The notes under the pieces were generated by a model. The model was not told the DNA's origin and did no database searches. It saw only the letters and a list, made by a program, of their open reading frames with translations. Both the position numbers and the translations under genes were made by a program. This document shows, one piece after another, positions 38,979 to 46,959 of a DNA stretch of 64,000 bases. The DNA comes from an uncultured Flavobacteriales bacterium. Lineage in GTDB: Bacteria > Bacteroidota > Bacteroidia > Flavobacteriales > Crocinitomicaceae. The stretch lies in the NCBI GenBank assembly GCA_946482515.1, contig CAMLRS010000002.1:248001-312000 (forward strand). The letters are read 5' to 3'. Numbering within the stretch: the first letter of the stretch is position 1; every line of letters begins with the position of its first letter.

Positions 38979-39575
38979 ATGCTGATTCTGCTCACTTCGC
39001 CCGATCATGTGCCTAACGAGGCAGCACTGCTCAATCACATGCTGGGCGCAGATCCGTATTTCGCTTTGCACCTGCGCAAGCCGCATGGCGATCCGTATGT
39101 CGTTGAATCGCTATTGGGCGATATCGATCCGGTATTTCATCCCCGAATCGTGCTGCACCAGCAATACGAGCTGCTGAACCGTTTCGACCTGAAAGGCATT
39201 CACCTGCCGGAAACCGTTCGGAAAGACCACGATGCTCCGGTGAAAGCGATTTCCACTTCCTTCCATACACTTCCCGAAGCGTTGAAAGAAGGTGAGCCGT
39301 TTGCTTATTTCTTTTGTTCGCCGGTTTTTCCGTCTATTTCGAAGGAAGGCCATGTGCCAATGGAAGACTGGGACCTGACATTCACGCAGGATGGCTTCCG
39401 GAATCGCGCGGTGGCACTGGGCGGTGTGGATCTGAGCAAGGTCGATGCCCTTCGTCAACGCGGCTTTCGTCATGCTGCGGTTTTAGGAGCCGTATGGCAA
39501 TCTCCGCACCCCGAACAGGCGCTTGCTGCTTTGTGTGCCGCTTTTCGTGCGCAGGATTCGTATTTTTGTGCCTGA
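38979..39575 (+). CDS. TenI/ThiE-like thiamine phosphate synthase family protein
   Basis: ATG 38979 is chosen because the alternative at 38958 lies inside the hairpin; 198 residues. TIM-barrel of the ThiE/TenI superfamily: LHLRKP, GIHLPE, AISTSFHTLPEAL, YFFCSPVFPSISKEGH and VALGGV. ThiE key features such as the Q-x-R-x-K set and HVGQxD are degraded (LHLRKP, HLPE). It is therefore more likely a TenI-type thiazole tautomerase or a regulatory homologue than a second active ThiE. The stop is one base before the helicase-stub start. Confidence 0.8.
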   Translation: MLILLTSPDHVPNEAALLNHMLGADPYFALHLRKPHGDPYVVESLLGDIDPVFHPRIVLHQQYELLNRFDLKGIHLPETVRKDHDAPVKAISTSFHTLPEALKEGEPFAYFFCSPVFPSISKEGHVPMEDWDLTFTQDGFRNRAVALGGVDLSKVDALRQRGFRHAAVLGAVWQSPHPEQALAALCAAFRAQDSYFCA

Positions 39576-39576
39576 T

Positions 39577-40185
39577 ATGACGCTGGAACAACTCAACACA
39601 CACTTGCAGGGCACATTGGAAGAGCGCTCGCTGACTTCCCTGAACGAACTGCAACAAAAAGTCATTGCCCGTTTGAAACAAGGTGGCAATGCCGTGATCA
39701 CAGGCGAAAGCGGTAGCGGAAAATCGACTGCCGTCGCGTTGGCTTCGCTGATAAAAGCACCGCATTCGTATGAAGGCTCACCGCGTGTGCTCATTCTTTC
39801 ATCGACCGTCGATAAAGCCCACCAGCTGCACGCCCAGCTTACGGATTGGGTGAGACGCACCGAGATCAGCGTAGAGCTCACACACGACAAAGGCAATATG
39901 GTACGCGACCGGAACACGGTTTATGACGGCGTGGATATTCTGATCGGCAACCCGAAGCGCATTCTTGATCTGTACATTCAGAACGGCATTCACCTGAACC
40001 AGCTGATGTTGTTCGTGATCGATGACGCCGACGTAATCGCCAAAGACGCGTTAATGGTGCAATACATCATTCGTCTCGCCGAAAGCCTGCCGAAATGCCA
40101 GCGCTTCATTTTTGCAACCGAACAAACGCCGAAAATGGACCGTTTGCTGGAAGCCGTTTGCCTTCATCCTGCTTATATTTCCTGA
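39577..40185 (+). CDS. Single-domain DEAD-box helicase-like protein within the thiamine operon
   Basis: ATG 39577 follows the tenI stop by 1 bp; 202 residues. Only the first RecA-like domain is present: the Q-motif region (SLNELQQKVIARL), Walker A GESGSGKST (about residues 42-50), motif Ib-like GNPKRILD, and motif II as DDAD rather than DEAD (VIDDADVIAK), with motif III-like FATEQ. The C-terminal helicase domain needed for unwinding is absent. The protein may bind ATP or RNA without helicase action. Its stop overlaps the thiD start by 1 bp (TGATG), so it is coupled to thiD. Confidence 0.75.
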   Translation: MTLEQLNTHLQGTLEERSLTSLNELQQKVIARLKQGGNAVITGESGSGKSTAVALASLIKAPHSYEGSPRVLILSSTVDKAHQLHAQLTDWVRRTEISVELTHDKGNMVRDRNTVYDGVDILIGNPKRILDLYIQNGIHLNQLMLFVIDDADVIAKDALMVQYIIRLAESLPKCQRFIFATEQTPKMDRLLEAVCLHPAYIS

Positions 40186-40928
40186 TGGCAACCAAGCGTC
40201 CTTATTGTTTGACCATTGCCGGATTCGACCCCTCGGGTGGTGCCGGTGTGATCGCCGATTGCAAAACCTTCGAACAATTCCGCACACAAGGATTGAGTGT
40301 GATCACCGCCAATACGATCCAGACAGAAGACGCTTATTTTCAGACCCACTGGATAGCTGAAGCCGTCATTCTCGACCAGTTAGGCCGTCTGCTGGAACGT
40401 TACCCGGTTAAGCATTTTAAGATCGGGCTGATCGAGAACGGAACCGTTTTGAAAAATGTACTGGATTGCATTTACCAGCATGTCGAACAGCCGTTCATTG
40501 TCTGGGATCCGATCCTTTCAGCAACCGCCGGAAGTCAATTCTCTGAGGAGCGTTTCGGCGATCTGGCAGCTATTCTTCCACGCATCAGCCGGGTTACGCC
40601 CAATTATCCGGAATTCAAGGCTCTTTTCGGGGTAGCCGATCCGGCGGCTATAGCAGCGCAATTTCAGACAGGCATTTACCTGAAAGGTGGTCATTCAGAA
40701 CAGGAAAAAGGTACCGATCGGCTTTACCTGGACGGCAAACAATATCCGTTCCGCCCGAAAGTCAACACTAAGGTCACCAAACATGGAACCGGTTGTGTGC
40801 TTTCAGCCGCGCTTACAGCTACCCAGACGCTGGGCTATCCGGTTGTCAAAGGCGCGTTGAAATCCAAACGTTACCTCGAATACGTTTTGACTTCCAACAG
40901 CTCGTTGCTGGGCTTTCACAAAAGGTGA
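40185..40928 (+). CDS. thiD: Hydroxymethylpyrimidine/phosphomethylpyrimidine kinase ThiD
   Basis: ATG 40185 (MATKRPYCLTIAGFD) gives 247 residues; the open frame back to 40095 is in the helicase gene. Ribokinase fold with AGFDPSGGAG (about 10-19), VWDPILSATAG, and the anion hole and catalytic base in KHGTGCVLSAA. ThiD phosphorylates HMP and HMP-P to give the ThiE substrate HMP-PP. It is the last gene of the plus-strand thiamine operon. An inverted repeat begins at its stop codon. Confidence 0.95.
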   Translation: MATKRPYCLTIAGFDPSGGAGVIADCKTFEQFRTQGLSVITANTIQTEDAYFQTHWIAEAVILDQLGRLLERYPVKHFKIGLIENGTVLKNVLDCIYQHVEQPFIVWDPILSATAGSQFSEERFGDLAAILPRISRVTPNYPEFKALFGVADPAAIAAQFQTGIYLKGGHSEQEKGTDRLYLDGKQYPFRPKVNTKVTKHGTGCVLSAALTATQTLGYPVVKGALKSKRYLEYVLTSNSSLLGFHKR

Positions 40929-40981
40929 AGTTGAATGCTTGATGGTTGATTTTTGATGTACCATCACCAGACATTCAACTT
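40928..40981. repeat. Inverted repeat starting at the thiD stop codon
   Basis: Arms AAGTTGAATG (40928-40937) and CATTCAACTT (40972-40981), with inner GATGGT (40941-40946) and ACCATC (40960-40965). The first base is the last base of the thiD stop codon. It shares the GATG and TTTTTGATG words with 44351-44380. Confidence 0.7.
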
Positions 40982-41033
40982 TACGTAATTAAAGTCCTAA
41001 GAACTAATTCGTATTTTCAGCAAAACAACTGGT

Positions 41034-41405
41034 ATGGAAACGATCAATTTCAAGCGGTTTTCGAATATCCTTTTTGGGGTAGCTTTTATCTGTGCAGCCC
41101 TGATGATCACCGAAAAAACCTACGGTTACCGCAGCCTGATCCATATCATTTTCTACGTTTCGGGCGCTTCTGCGTTACTGCTGAGCCTGCTTTCATCGCG
41201 ACAGGAAGCCTACAAGGACGATTTCAACCTCTTGTTCTGGCTGGGGAGCCTGATCGTGTTTATCGCCCTGTTGTTCAAGACCTATCACCTGCCCTACTGG
41301 CTGTATGTGATGATCGCGGGAATGGGAATTTCGGGGCTTTCTTTTTTTATTAATCCGTTTTCGAATAAGGATAGTGATCAGGATGATGAATTGTTAGACC
41401 GTTGA
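41034..41405 (+). CDS. Small membrane protein of unknown function
   Basis: 123 residues with four hydrophobic helices and a charged tail (NKDSDQDDELLDR). It begins METINFKRFSNILFGVAF. No family is recognised. It stands alone between thiD and a repeat-filled gap. A possible weak -7 box (TATTTTCA) lies about 20 bp upstream. Length and hydrophobic pattern support a real gene. Confidence 0.5.
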   Translation: METINFKRFSNILFGVAFICAALMITEKTYGYRSLIHIIFYVSGASALLLSLLSSRQEAYKDDFNLLFWLGSLIVFIALLFKTYHLPYWLYVMIAGMGISGLSFFINPFSNKDSDQDDELLDR

Positions 41406-41622
41406 ATCATTGAACCACATAGACACATAGAGCACATAGAGTGTTGGTGAGTTGTAGAGTTAAGGAGTTTCTGAGTTGACCGGAAGACCGCGGAGGACGC
41501 TAAGCTTTGATGTGTTTTTGAGTCAGCAGAGGCATCTTTCTGGCGAATTCATCCAACATCAAGCATCAAAAATTAAACATCATCTTAAAGTCCTGATGCC
41601 TTAAGATCCTGAAGTCTTAAAA
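41406..41622. repeat. Composite intergenic repeat, modules C-D-F-A-B
   Basis: A 217-bp gap between convergent genes made of short degenerate modules in order. C is CACATAGACACATAGAGCACATAG (two segments, 41413-41437), D is GTTGGTGAGTTGTAGAGTT, and F is GACCGCGGAGGACGCTAAG. A is CCAACATCAAGCATC plus AAACATC, and B is TCCTGATGCCTTAAGATCC / TGAAGTCTTAAAATC up to the stop of the cytochrome gene. The same order occurs at 45380-45542. No ORF and no tRNA is seen. Confidence 0.7.
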
Positions 41623-42630
41623 TCAATAGTTGACGTAGAGTCCTTTCTTTAAGCGGTAAGCGATAATCGGCGGATAAGGACCGTATTTGTGCTGTGCTTC
41701 GGTGAACGGATCGTTGTAAGGTCCAAACGGATAATCGATGGGTTTGGTCTCAATATTCGGATAATCGAGGCCTTCTTTGGCTGGTCGTTCGTGCTCTTCG
41801 GCATTGATGAATGCCGCTACGTCGAGTGCATCACGATCGGAAAGTGTGGGTTTCTGCCAGGTCGCTTTGTCGTGCGGCATATTGGCTTTGATGAAGCGCG
41901 CTGCCTTGATAATGCGGTACATACTCGATCCGGGTTCGTAGCTCGTCATGCCCCACAGCGGCGGATATTCGTAGGTGGACTGATCGGGCAGAAATTTCCC
42001 TTCGCCGTGAACACCATGACAGCGTGCGCATTCGCGATGGTAAACGCAGCGGCCATTTTTGAGATCGAGCGCTGTTTTGGGCAATTGAATATCCATGCCT
42101 TCGTCGCCGTCAACGCGCTCATCGACCGGAATGCCTTCGCCCAGCCATTTGATGTAGCAGCTGATTGCTAAGATTTCTTTGGAATCCAGCGGCAAGGGCT
42201 TGCCATTGTGCGGACGCTCGATGCAGTTATTGATGCGCTCGGCCAGGCTCAGAATGCGGTTTTCACGTGCACGGTATTGCGGGTAACGGCCGTGTGAGCT
42301 GAAATAGTTCAATCCGAACGGACGCGTGCCGCCATCGAGGTGACAATTCGTACAGTTCATCTTGTTGCCAAGGTATTTTCCCACTGTTCCTTCCGGGCCA
42401 ATGTAGCGCGCTGTGTGCAATACCAAATCCCGTCCATAGCGCACAAGATCACCATAATCGTTGTTGGGAATCGCAGCTGTGTCAGGGGCCGTTCGTACGT
42501 TCAAGGTATCAGCGGAAGGTTCTTCAAATGCAGCCAAGGGCTCACTTTTTGGCTGACAGCTATACAAAACGGCAATGATCAGGGAAAAAGCGACCAGGAT
42601 AGCACGGTAGGGAAATCGATTCAACAGCAT
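41623..42630 (-). CDS. Dihaem c-type cytochrome lipoprotein, TsdA-like
   Basis: ATG 42630 gives 335 residues with a lipoprotein signal ending VLYSC; the upstream open frame to 42666 is dispensable. Two haem motifs are CTNCH (about 92-96) and CARCH (about 203-207). The first is followed by LDGGTRPFG, YPQYRARENRILSLAERINNC and GKPLPLDSKE. This segment is typical of the TsdA/SoxA-like thiosulfate dehydrogenase group. The protein is probably periplasmic and lipid-anchored, passing electrons from a sulfur compound to the respiratory chain. Substrate identity is inferred from family resemblance. It is divergent from an arylsulfotransferase-family gene. Confidence 0.78.
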   Translation of the reverse strand: MLLNRFPYRAILVAFSLIIAVLYSCQPKSEPLAAFEEPSADTLNVRTAPDTAAIPNNDYGDLVRYGRDLVLHTARYIGPEGTVGKYLGNKMNCTNCHLDGGTRPFGLNYFSSHGRYPQYRARENRILSLAERINNCIERPHNGKPLPLDSKEILAISCYIKWLGEGIPVDERVDGDEGMDIQLPKTALDLKNGRCVYHRECARCHGVHGEGKFLPDQSTYEYPPLWGMTSYEPGSSMYRIIKAARFIKANMPHDKATWQKPTLSDRDALDVAAFINAEEHERPAKEGLDYPNIETKPIDYPFGPYNDPFTEAQHKYGPYPPIIAYRLKKGLYVNY

Positions 42631-42653
42631 TTGAATAAAAGCAGTACTTTGGC

Positions 42654-42661
42654 CAAAAGTA
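42654..42661 (-). promoter_or_regulatory. -7 box of the cytochrome gene
   Basis: On the minus strand this reads TACTTTTG, an exact TAnnTTTG match, 24 bp upstream of ATG 42630. It supports that start rather than 42666. The divergent gene starts only 10 bp away at 42671. Confidence 0.5.
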
Positions 42662-42670
42662 CACAAAAGA

Positions 42671-44359
42671 ATGCCATCCGTTCAACGGCTCCCCCTTCTA
42701 TTTCTTTTACTGCTATTGCCGGTGTTGAGCGCCTTCGGACAGTTTTATCCGAAAAACAACCAGCAGCTGAATTTCACTTCGGTTTGCTTCGAGTTTCCCT
42801 GGATGAAAAAAGCGCTCTCCTATGAGATTAGCGTAAAAGACAAAACAACGGGGGAAAACCAGCTCTACCACTGCCACAGCAATAAGCTGGTCATCAGCAA
42901 CCTCTTTTTCGGACATCGCTACACCTGGAAGGTTACCGGACTGGACGATCGCAACCGCAAGACGGACTCCTCACCGGAAATGCGTTTTTCCATTGAGGAA
43001 CAACCTACGCTTCCCGACGGTCCGGTACGTTTTCGGGAGATCACCAACGACAACTGGAAATGCGGTACTGAGCTGCTCTTTTTCGATTACGCCCGACTCG
43101 TGACCAATCACCAGCTACAGCCCATCTGGTTCCTGCCCAACCTGCCGTTTATGCGAAAAGATGCCGGGTTGCGCGACCTCAAGCTCACAGCCGAAGGCAC
43201 ATTCCTGGCCATTATCGATTCGAATGCTTATGAGCTGAGCCGTGAAGGAAAAGTGCTCTGGAAAGCTCCGAACGATGGCGAAGTATCAGGCGACGGCGGC
43301 GAAGATTACCACCACGACATGCAGAAATTACCCAACGGCAACTACATGGTGCTGGGCAACGAATTCGAAAAACGGAAATTCCCCGGAGAAGCCGATTCTG
43401 TTCGTTTTCAGATTGGGACCATCATCGAATACGCTCCCAACGGAACCGTTGTGTGGGAATGGCATGCCGCCGATTTTTTCACCGATGAGCTGCTGATGCT
43501 TCGCCGAAAGGCCGACGGAACGGTCGAACCGGCTACGCATATGAACGCCTTCACTATTACCGGAAACACCATTTATTGTGGCTTTCGCGATGCCAGCTGG
43601 GTATTGAAGATCGATAAACAAACCAAAAAAGTGACCGAATTGTATGGTGGTATTGATTCTGGTCTCCCGAATCATTTCGGCGCCGGGTTGTTCCGTTATC
43701 AACACGATGTGGAGCTCTTACGAAACGGCGGTATTGCCGTGGTCAACAACGATTCGATCAAAGATCCGGCGGTTTTCTCCAGCCTGGTGGTCTTTACACG
43801 TGGCGAATACGGACAGGATAAAGGCGAGTTGCTGCTGCGCTTCCCGTTCAATTACGATACGCTTACTCCCGGAAAAAGTCAAAAGTTGGGTAATGTAACG
43901 GAATTGAAAAACGGCAACCTGCTGGTAAATATGGGGGCAATTAACCGCGTATTCGAGCTTACACCAAACGGCAAAATCGTCTGGGACGTATTGATCGAAC
44001 AATGGAACGAAGAAAGTCAGCTATGGCGGGCTTTTCCACACTACCGCGTTGCAACCGCCTCGTCGCTGTACCCCAATACCTTTTCCGTGAAATGGGAATT
44101 GCATGCGCTCGTTGATGGTGCGCCCCGCGGGGAGCTAACGGTTTTCAACGTGGGCTCAGAAAGCAACAGCTATACGGTTTACCGGCGCCTGACCAACGGT
44201 GAATTGAAAGCAGTTGCAACCATTCCGACCATTCCTTCGGGTGAATCGGAGAGCATAATGGTGTCGCTTCCGGAATTCGACTGGCACGACGATCGCCACG
44301 AATTACTGATCCGCACAAACGGAAAATGGGTATGGGAATTGATCTTTCTTGATTTTTGA
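42671..44359 (+). CDS. Arylsulfotransferase (ASST)-family secreted protein
   Basis: 562 residues with a signal peptide (MPSVQRLPLLFLLLLLPVL...FGQ). A fibronectin-like N-terminal sandwich (about 25-115) precedes a six-bladed propeller. Conserved ASST elements are YHHDMQKLPNGNYMV with the catalytic-type His, THMNAFTI, and RYQHDVELLRNGG. Classical ASSTs transfer sulfate between phenols in the periplasm without PAPS; in Bacteroidota many homologues have unknown acceptors. It is divergent from the TsdA-like cytochrome gene across only 40 bp. An inverted repeat starts at its stop codon. Confidence 0.8.
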   Translation: MPSVQRLPLLFLLLLLPVLSAFGQFYPKNNQQLNFTSVCFEFPWMKKALSYEISVKDKTTGENQLYHCHSNKLVISNLFFGHRYTWKVTGLDDRNRKTDSSPEMRFSIEEQPTLPDGPVRFREITNDNWKCGTELLFFDYARLVTNHQLQPIWFLPNLPFMRKDAGLRDLKLTAEGTFLAIIDSNAYELSREGKVLWKAPNDGEVSGDGGEDYHHDMQKLPNGNYMVLGNEFEKRKFPGEADSVRFQIGTIIEYAPNGTVVWEWHAADFFTDELLMLRRKADGTVEPATHMNAFTITGNTIYCGFRDASWVLKIDKQTKKVTELYGGIDSGLPNHFGAGLFRYQHDVELLRNGGIAVVNNDSIKDPAVFSSLVVFTRGEYGQDKGELLLRFPFNYDTLTPGKSQKLGNVTELKNGNLLVNMGAINRVFELTPNGKIVWDVLIEQWNEESQLWRAFPHYRVATASSLYPNTFSVKWELHALVDGAPRGELTVFNVGSESNSYTVYRRLTNGELKAVATIPTIPSGESESIMVSLPEFDWHDDRHELLIRTNGKWVWELIFLDF

Positions 44360-44424
44360 TGTTGGATGTTTAATTTTTGATGAGGGTATTCGGTTAAGAA
44401 ATCCAATCAAGCATCCAACATCAA
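44356..44424. repeat. Inverted repeat starting at the ASST stop codon
   Basis: Perfect 13-bp arms TTGATGTTGGATG (44356-44368) and CATCCAACATCAA (44412-44424). The left arm includes the stop codon TGA (44357-44359). More copies of the same words (AATCAAGCATCC, CCAGCATCAA) lie around the right arm up to the nadC stop codon. Confidence 0.75.
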
Positions 44425-44434
44425 TAATCCAGCA

Positions 44435-45271
44435 TCAATTAAAGGTTGCTTTTAAGCTCAGATCGAGGCTCTTGTAGCTATGTGTCAATGCGCCTACCGA
44501 AATGTAATCCACTCCTGTTTCAGCATAGGTTCGCAGCGTTTCTTTGGTAATGCCGCCTGATGCTTCGGTTTCAAAACGACGATCGATTCGTTTAACTGCT
44601 TCCTGGAGCAGCTCAGGCGTGAAATTATCCAGCATGATGCGGTCCACCTGTCCGATAGCTAGCACTTGTTCCAGCTCATCGAGGTTCCGCACTTCGATCT
44701 CCACTTTCAGGTCTTTGTGATTCGATTGCAGGTAATCGTGCGTGCGTGCAATCGCTGGTGCAATTCCGCCGGCAAAATCGACGTGATTGTCTTTCAGCAT
44801 GATCATATCGTAGAGCGCGAAACGATGATTCACGCCACCACCAATGCGTACCGCCCATTTTTCCATGTAGCGGATACCCGGGGTTGTTTTACGGGTATCC
44901 AATAAACGCGTGGATGTTCCTTCGAGCAATTTCACCAATTCGCTGGTCAGCGTGGCAATACCACTCATGCGCTGCATAAAGTTCAGCAAAGTACGCTCGA
45001 CTGCCAGGATGGATTGTGCTTTTCCGCGGATGTAAAATGCAATATCGCCCGGATTTACACGCTCGCCGTCACCGATCAGCTCTTCGAATTCGAGCGTTGC
45101 ATCGTAAGTTTCGCAGATCATGCGTGCCAGGTCGACACCCGCCAGGATTCCCGCGTCTTTCACCAATAATTTCGCTACACCGGTTGCTTCAGCAGGAATG
45201 CACGCCAATGAAGAATGATCGCCGTCGCCAAGGTCTTCCTGCAGGGCTGTTTGGATGATGGATTGAATCAT
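44435..45271 (-). CDS. nadC: Nicotinate-nucleotide pyrophosphorylase (carboxylating) NadC
   Basis: ATG 45271 (MIQSIIQTALQEDLGDGDHSS) gives 278 residues; the frame is open another 42 codons upstream, but those encode translated intergenic repeats. Type II phosphoribosyltransferase with TLLNFMQRMSGIAT, LLDTRKTTPGIRYMEKWAV, GGGVNHR, and DNFTPE. NadC turns quinolinate and PRPP into nicotinate mononucleotide, the final step of de novo NAD ring assembly. nadA and nadB are not in this window. Confidence 0.96.
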   Translation of the reverse strand: MIQSIIQTALQEDLGDGDHSSLACIPAEATGVAKLLVKDAGILAGVDLARMICETYDATLEFEELIGDGERVNPGDIAFYIRGKAQSILAVERTLLNFMQRMSGIATLTSELVKLLEGTSTRLLDTRKTTPGIRYMEKWAVRIGGGVNHRFALYDMIMLKDNHVDFAGGIAPAIARTHDYLQSNHKDLKVEIEVRNLDELEQVLAIGQVDRIMLDNFTPELLQEAVKRIDRRFETEASGGITKETLRTYAETGVDYISVGALTHSYKSLDLSLKATFN

Positions 45272-45542
45272 GGGACAAAGGTAATTAATAGTTGACGAGT
45301 TGGTGAGTTGGTGAGTTGGCGAGTTGGTCCTCAGTCTTTCCGTCTTCAGGCTGACCACATACCTGCCTGTCGGCAGACAGGGGCACATAGAGCACATAGA
45401 TAGTTGTTGAGTTATGAGTTTAATAGTGCAGAGTTGGTTTTTCAGTCTTCAGTCAGGTCGCGGAGAGTTATCCAACATCAAGCATTAAAAACCAAACATC
45501 TCCTAATGTCTTGACGTCCTGAAATCCTAAAGTCTTTAAGTC
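45272..45542. repeat. Composite intergenic repeat with tandem GAGTTGGT and a nested palindrome
   Basis: 271 bp without a gene. Four 8-bp units GAGTTGG(T/C) run in tandem at 45297-45328. A CAGTCTTTCCGTCTTCAG stretch follows, then CCACATA interrupted by the palindrome CCTGCCTGTCGGCAGACAGG (45362-45381), then CACATAGAGCACATAG. Next come GAGTT words, GGTCGCGGAGAG, CCAACATCAAGCATT with AAACATC, and finally TCCTGAAATCC / AAGTCCTAAAGTC to the stop of the DUF4442 gene. The order C-D-F-A-B matches 41406-41622. Confidence 0.75.
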
Positions 45543-46007
45543 CTAAAGTCTGATACTGATTTCCATATCGAAAGACGCGACGTGTTCTCCGGAAGCGGAA
45601 TGTGCTTCGACGCGGACGGTTGCATGAACGCGCTCAGCGGTTTCCATGGCCTGTAGAACAATCGCTTCTATTTTGGCTCCTTCATGGCAGGTGAAGTAAA
45701 CGGTTTCCGTAGCACGACGGTGGAAGGTGGCCTGCATGGAACGGAAAACAAACGACGGTCGCTTGCCGTGCTTGTCGGCGAAATAAAACGCATGCAAACC
45801 GGCTGTTACATCGGCTCCGACAGCCAGCGCACCGAAATACATGCTCCTAAGGTGATTGCGTGTTCTGCGACGCAGCCGGATACTGACGATAACGATCTGA
45901 TCGTCGAGCTGTTCCAGTCGCGGACGTACAAATCCGAGCAGTGGAATGGACCACCATCCCATGATGCGCAGCATCCAGCGCCAATAGCCCAGGCTACGCT
46001 TTTCCAT
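45543..46007 (-). CDS. DUF4442-type hotdog-fold protein, possible acyl-CoA thioesterase
   Basis: 154 residues. The sequence fits DUF4442, a hotdog family: RNHLRSMYFGALAVGADVTAG (helix with possible catalytic region), FVFRSMQATFHRRATETVYFTC, and VHATVRVEAHSASGEHVASFDMEIS. Members are thought to hydrolyse acyl thioesters, but the substrate is unknown. The start overlaps the end of the nitronate monooxygenase gene by 14 bp, so the two are translationally coupled. Confidence 0.78.
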   Translation of the reverse strand: MEKRSLGYWRWMLRIMGWWSIPLLGFVRPRLEQLDDQIVIVSIRLRRRTRNHLRSMYFGALAVGADVTAGLHAFYFADKHGKRPSFVFRSMQATFHRRATETVYFTCHEGAKIEAIVLQAMETAERVHATVRVEAHSASGEHVASFDMEISIRL

Positions 46008-46959
46008 GAAGCAGTTCGTTGATAATCTGTGAAACCGGGCGGATGCTTTTCACATGCTCGATGCTCGGTCCGGCGCACCAGACGGTTTTATAAGTTGCCC
46101 CGAAAGCAGCCTGTCGCAAACGCTGCATACCGCGGTAGAACGTGATGGCTTTCACCCACTTTTTCAACCGCTTGTTCTTGTTCAAAAAGCGCTCAATGAG
46201 GTTTTGCTCAGTGCCGATCTCTTTTACATATGGCGTACGAATAACCGTGCACGGTGTTCCCGACAGCTTGGTTGTGGTCACAATATCTTTCGCGCCGAAA
46301 TCCACACAGGCCTGCTTGTATTCATTGGAAACATCGGCTTCTTCGGATGCGATGAAAATACTTCCTACGGAAAAACCATCCGCTCCGTAACCGGCAATGC
46401 GATTCAGATCTTCATGGTTTCCTACTCCACCGGCAGAAATAACCGGAATATCGATTGCTTTTTTAATCGCTGGAATCAGTTCTTCAGGAGAAGTCGGGCC
46501 GAGATGACCACCCGCCTGGCTATTCACCGCGATCACCGCATCGGCGCCCAAAGCGGCCACTTTTTGTGCGTAATGAACGTCGGTGACATCACAAAATACT
46601 TTGATACCAGCTTTGTGGGCCTGATCGATCGCCAGCTTAGGGTTTCCCAGCGAGGTGATGAGGAAATCGACTCCTTCTTCACAGCAAATGGTGAGCTGTT
46701 CTTCCATCAGGAAATTCGATGCATTGACGATGAGATTGATCCCGATTGGCCCTTCGGCTTCTGCTTTAATTTTTCGGATGCCTGCACGGAGCTCTTCGGT
46801 TGTACGGTAATTCAACGCTGGAATCGCTCCGGCAATACCGCAACGGGAAGCTTCAATCAGCATTTTTTCATTGGAAACGAGGAACATCGGCGCCATAATC
46901 ACCGGAAATCGTATACCGAGCAGATCGCAAAGTGCTAACTGCGATAAGTCTTTTTTCAT
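45994..46959 (-). CDS. Nitronate monooxygenase family flavoprotein, paralogue 1
   Basis: 321 residues. FMN-dependent TIM-barrel with the N-terminal IRFPVIMAPMFLVSN, GINLIVNASN, NSQAGGHLGP and VISAGGVGNHEDL (phosphate loop), then GADGFSVGSIFIAS. Family members oxidise alkyl nitronates or reduce enoyl compounds; some are quinone reductases or enoyl-ACP reductases (FabK). The C-terminal WCAGPSIEHVKSIRPVSQI resembles family members with a lid domain. It is coupled to the DUF4442 gene. A second paralogue is encoded at 49221. Confidence 0.85.
   Translation of the reverse strand: MKKDLSQLALCDLLGIRFPVIMAPMFLVSNEKMLIEASRCGIAGAIPALNYRTTEELRAGIRKIKAEAEGPIGINLIVNASNFLMEEQLTICCEEGVDFLITSLGNPKLAIDQAHKAGIKVFCDVTDVHYAQKVAALGADAVIAVNSQAGGHLGPTSPEELIPAIKKAIDIPVISAGGVGNHEDLNRIAGYGADGFSVGSIFIASEEADVSNEYKQACVDFGAKDIVTTTKLSGTPCTVIRTPYVKEIGTEQNLIERFLNKNKRLKKWVKAITFYRGMQRLRQAAFGATYKTVWCAGPSIEHVKSIRPVSQIINELLHGKA

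Noticed and set aside
45297..45328. CRISPR-like tandem repeats
   Set aside because: The units are 8 bp, contiguous and without spacers. No cas gene is present in the window.
45272..45397. Forty-two codon extension of nadC
   Set aside because: The extra residues are translated GAGTTGGT and CACATAG repeats, while the family start lies at 45271.
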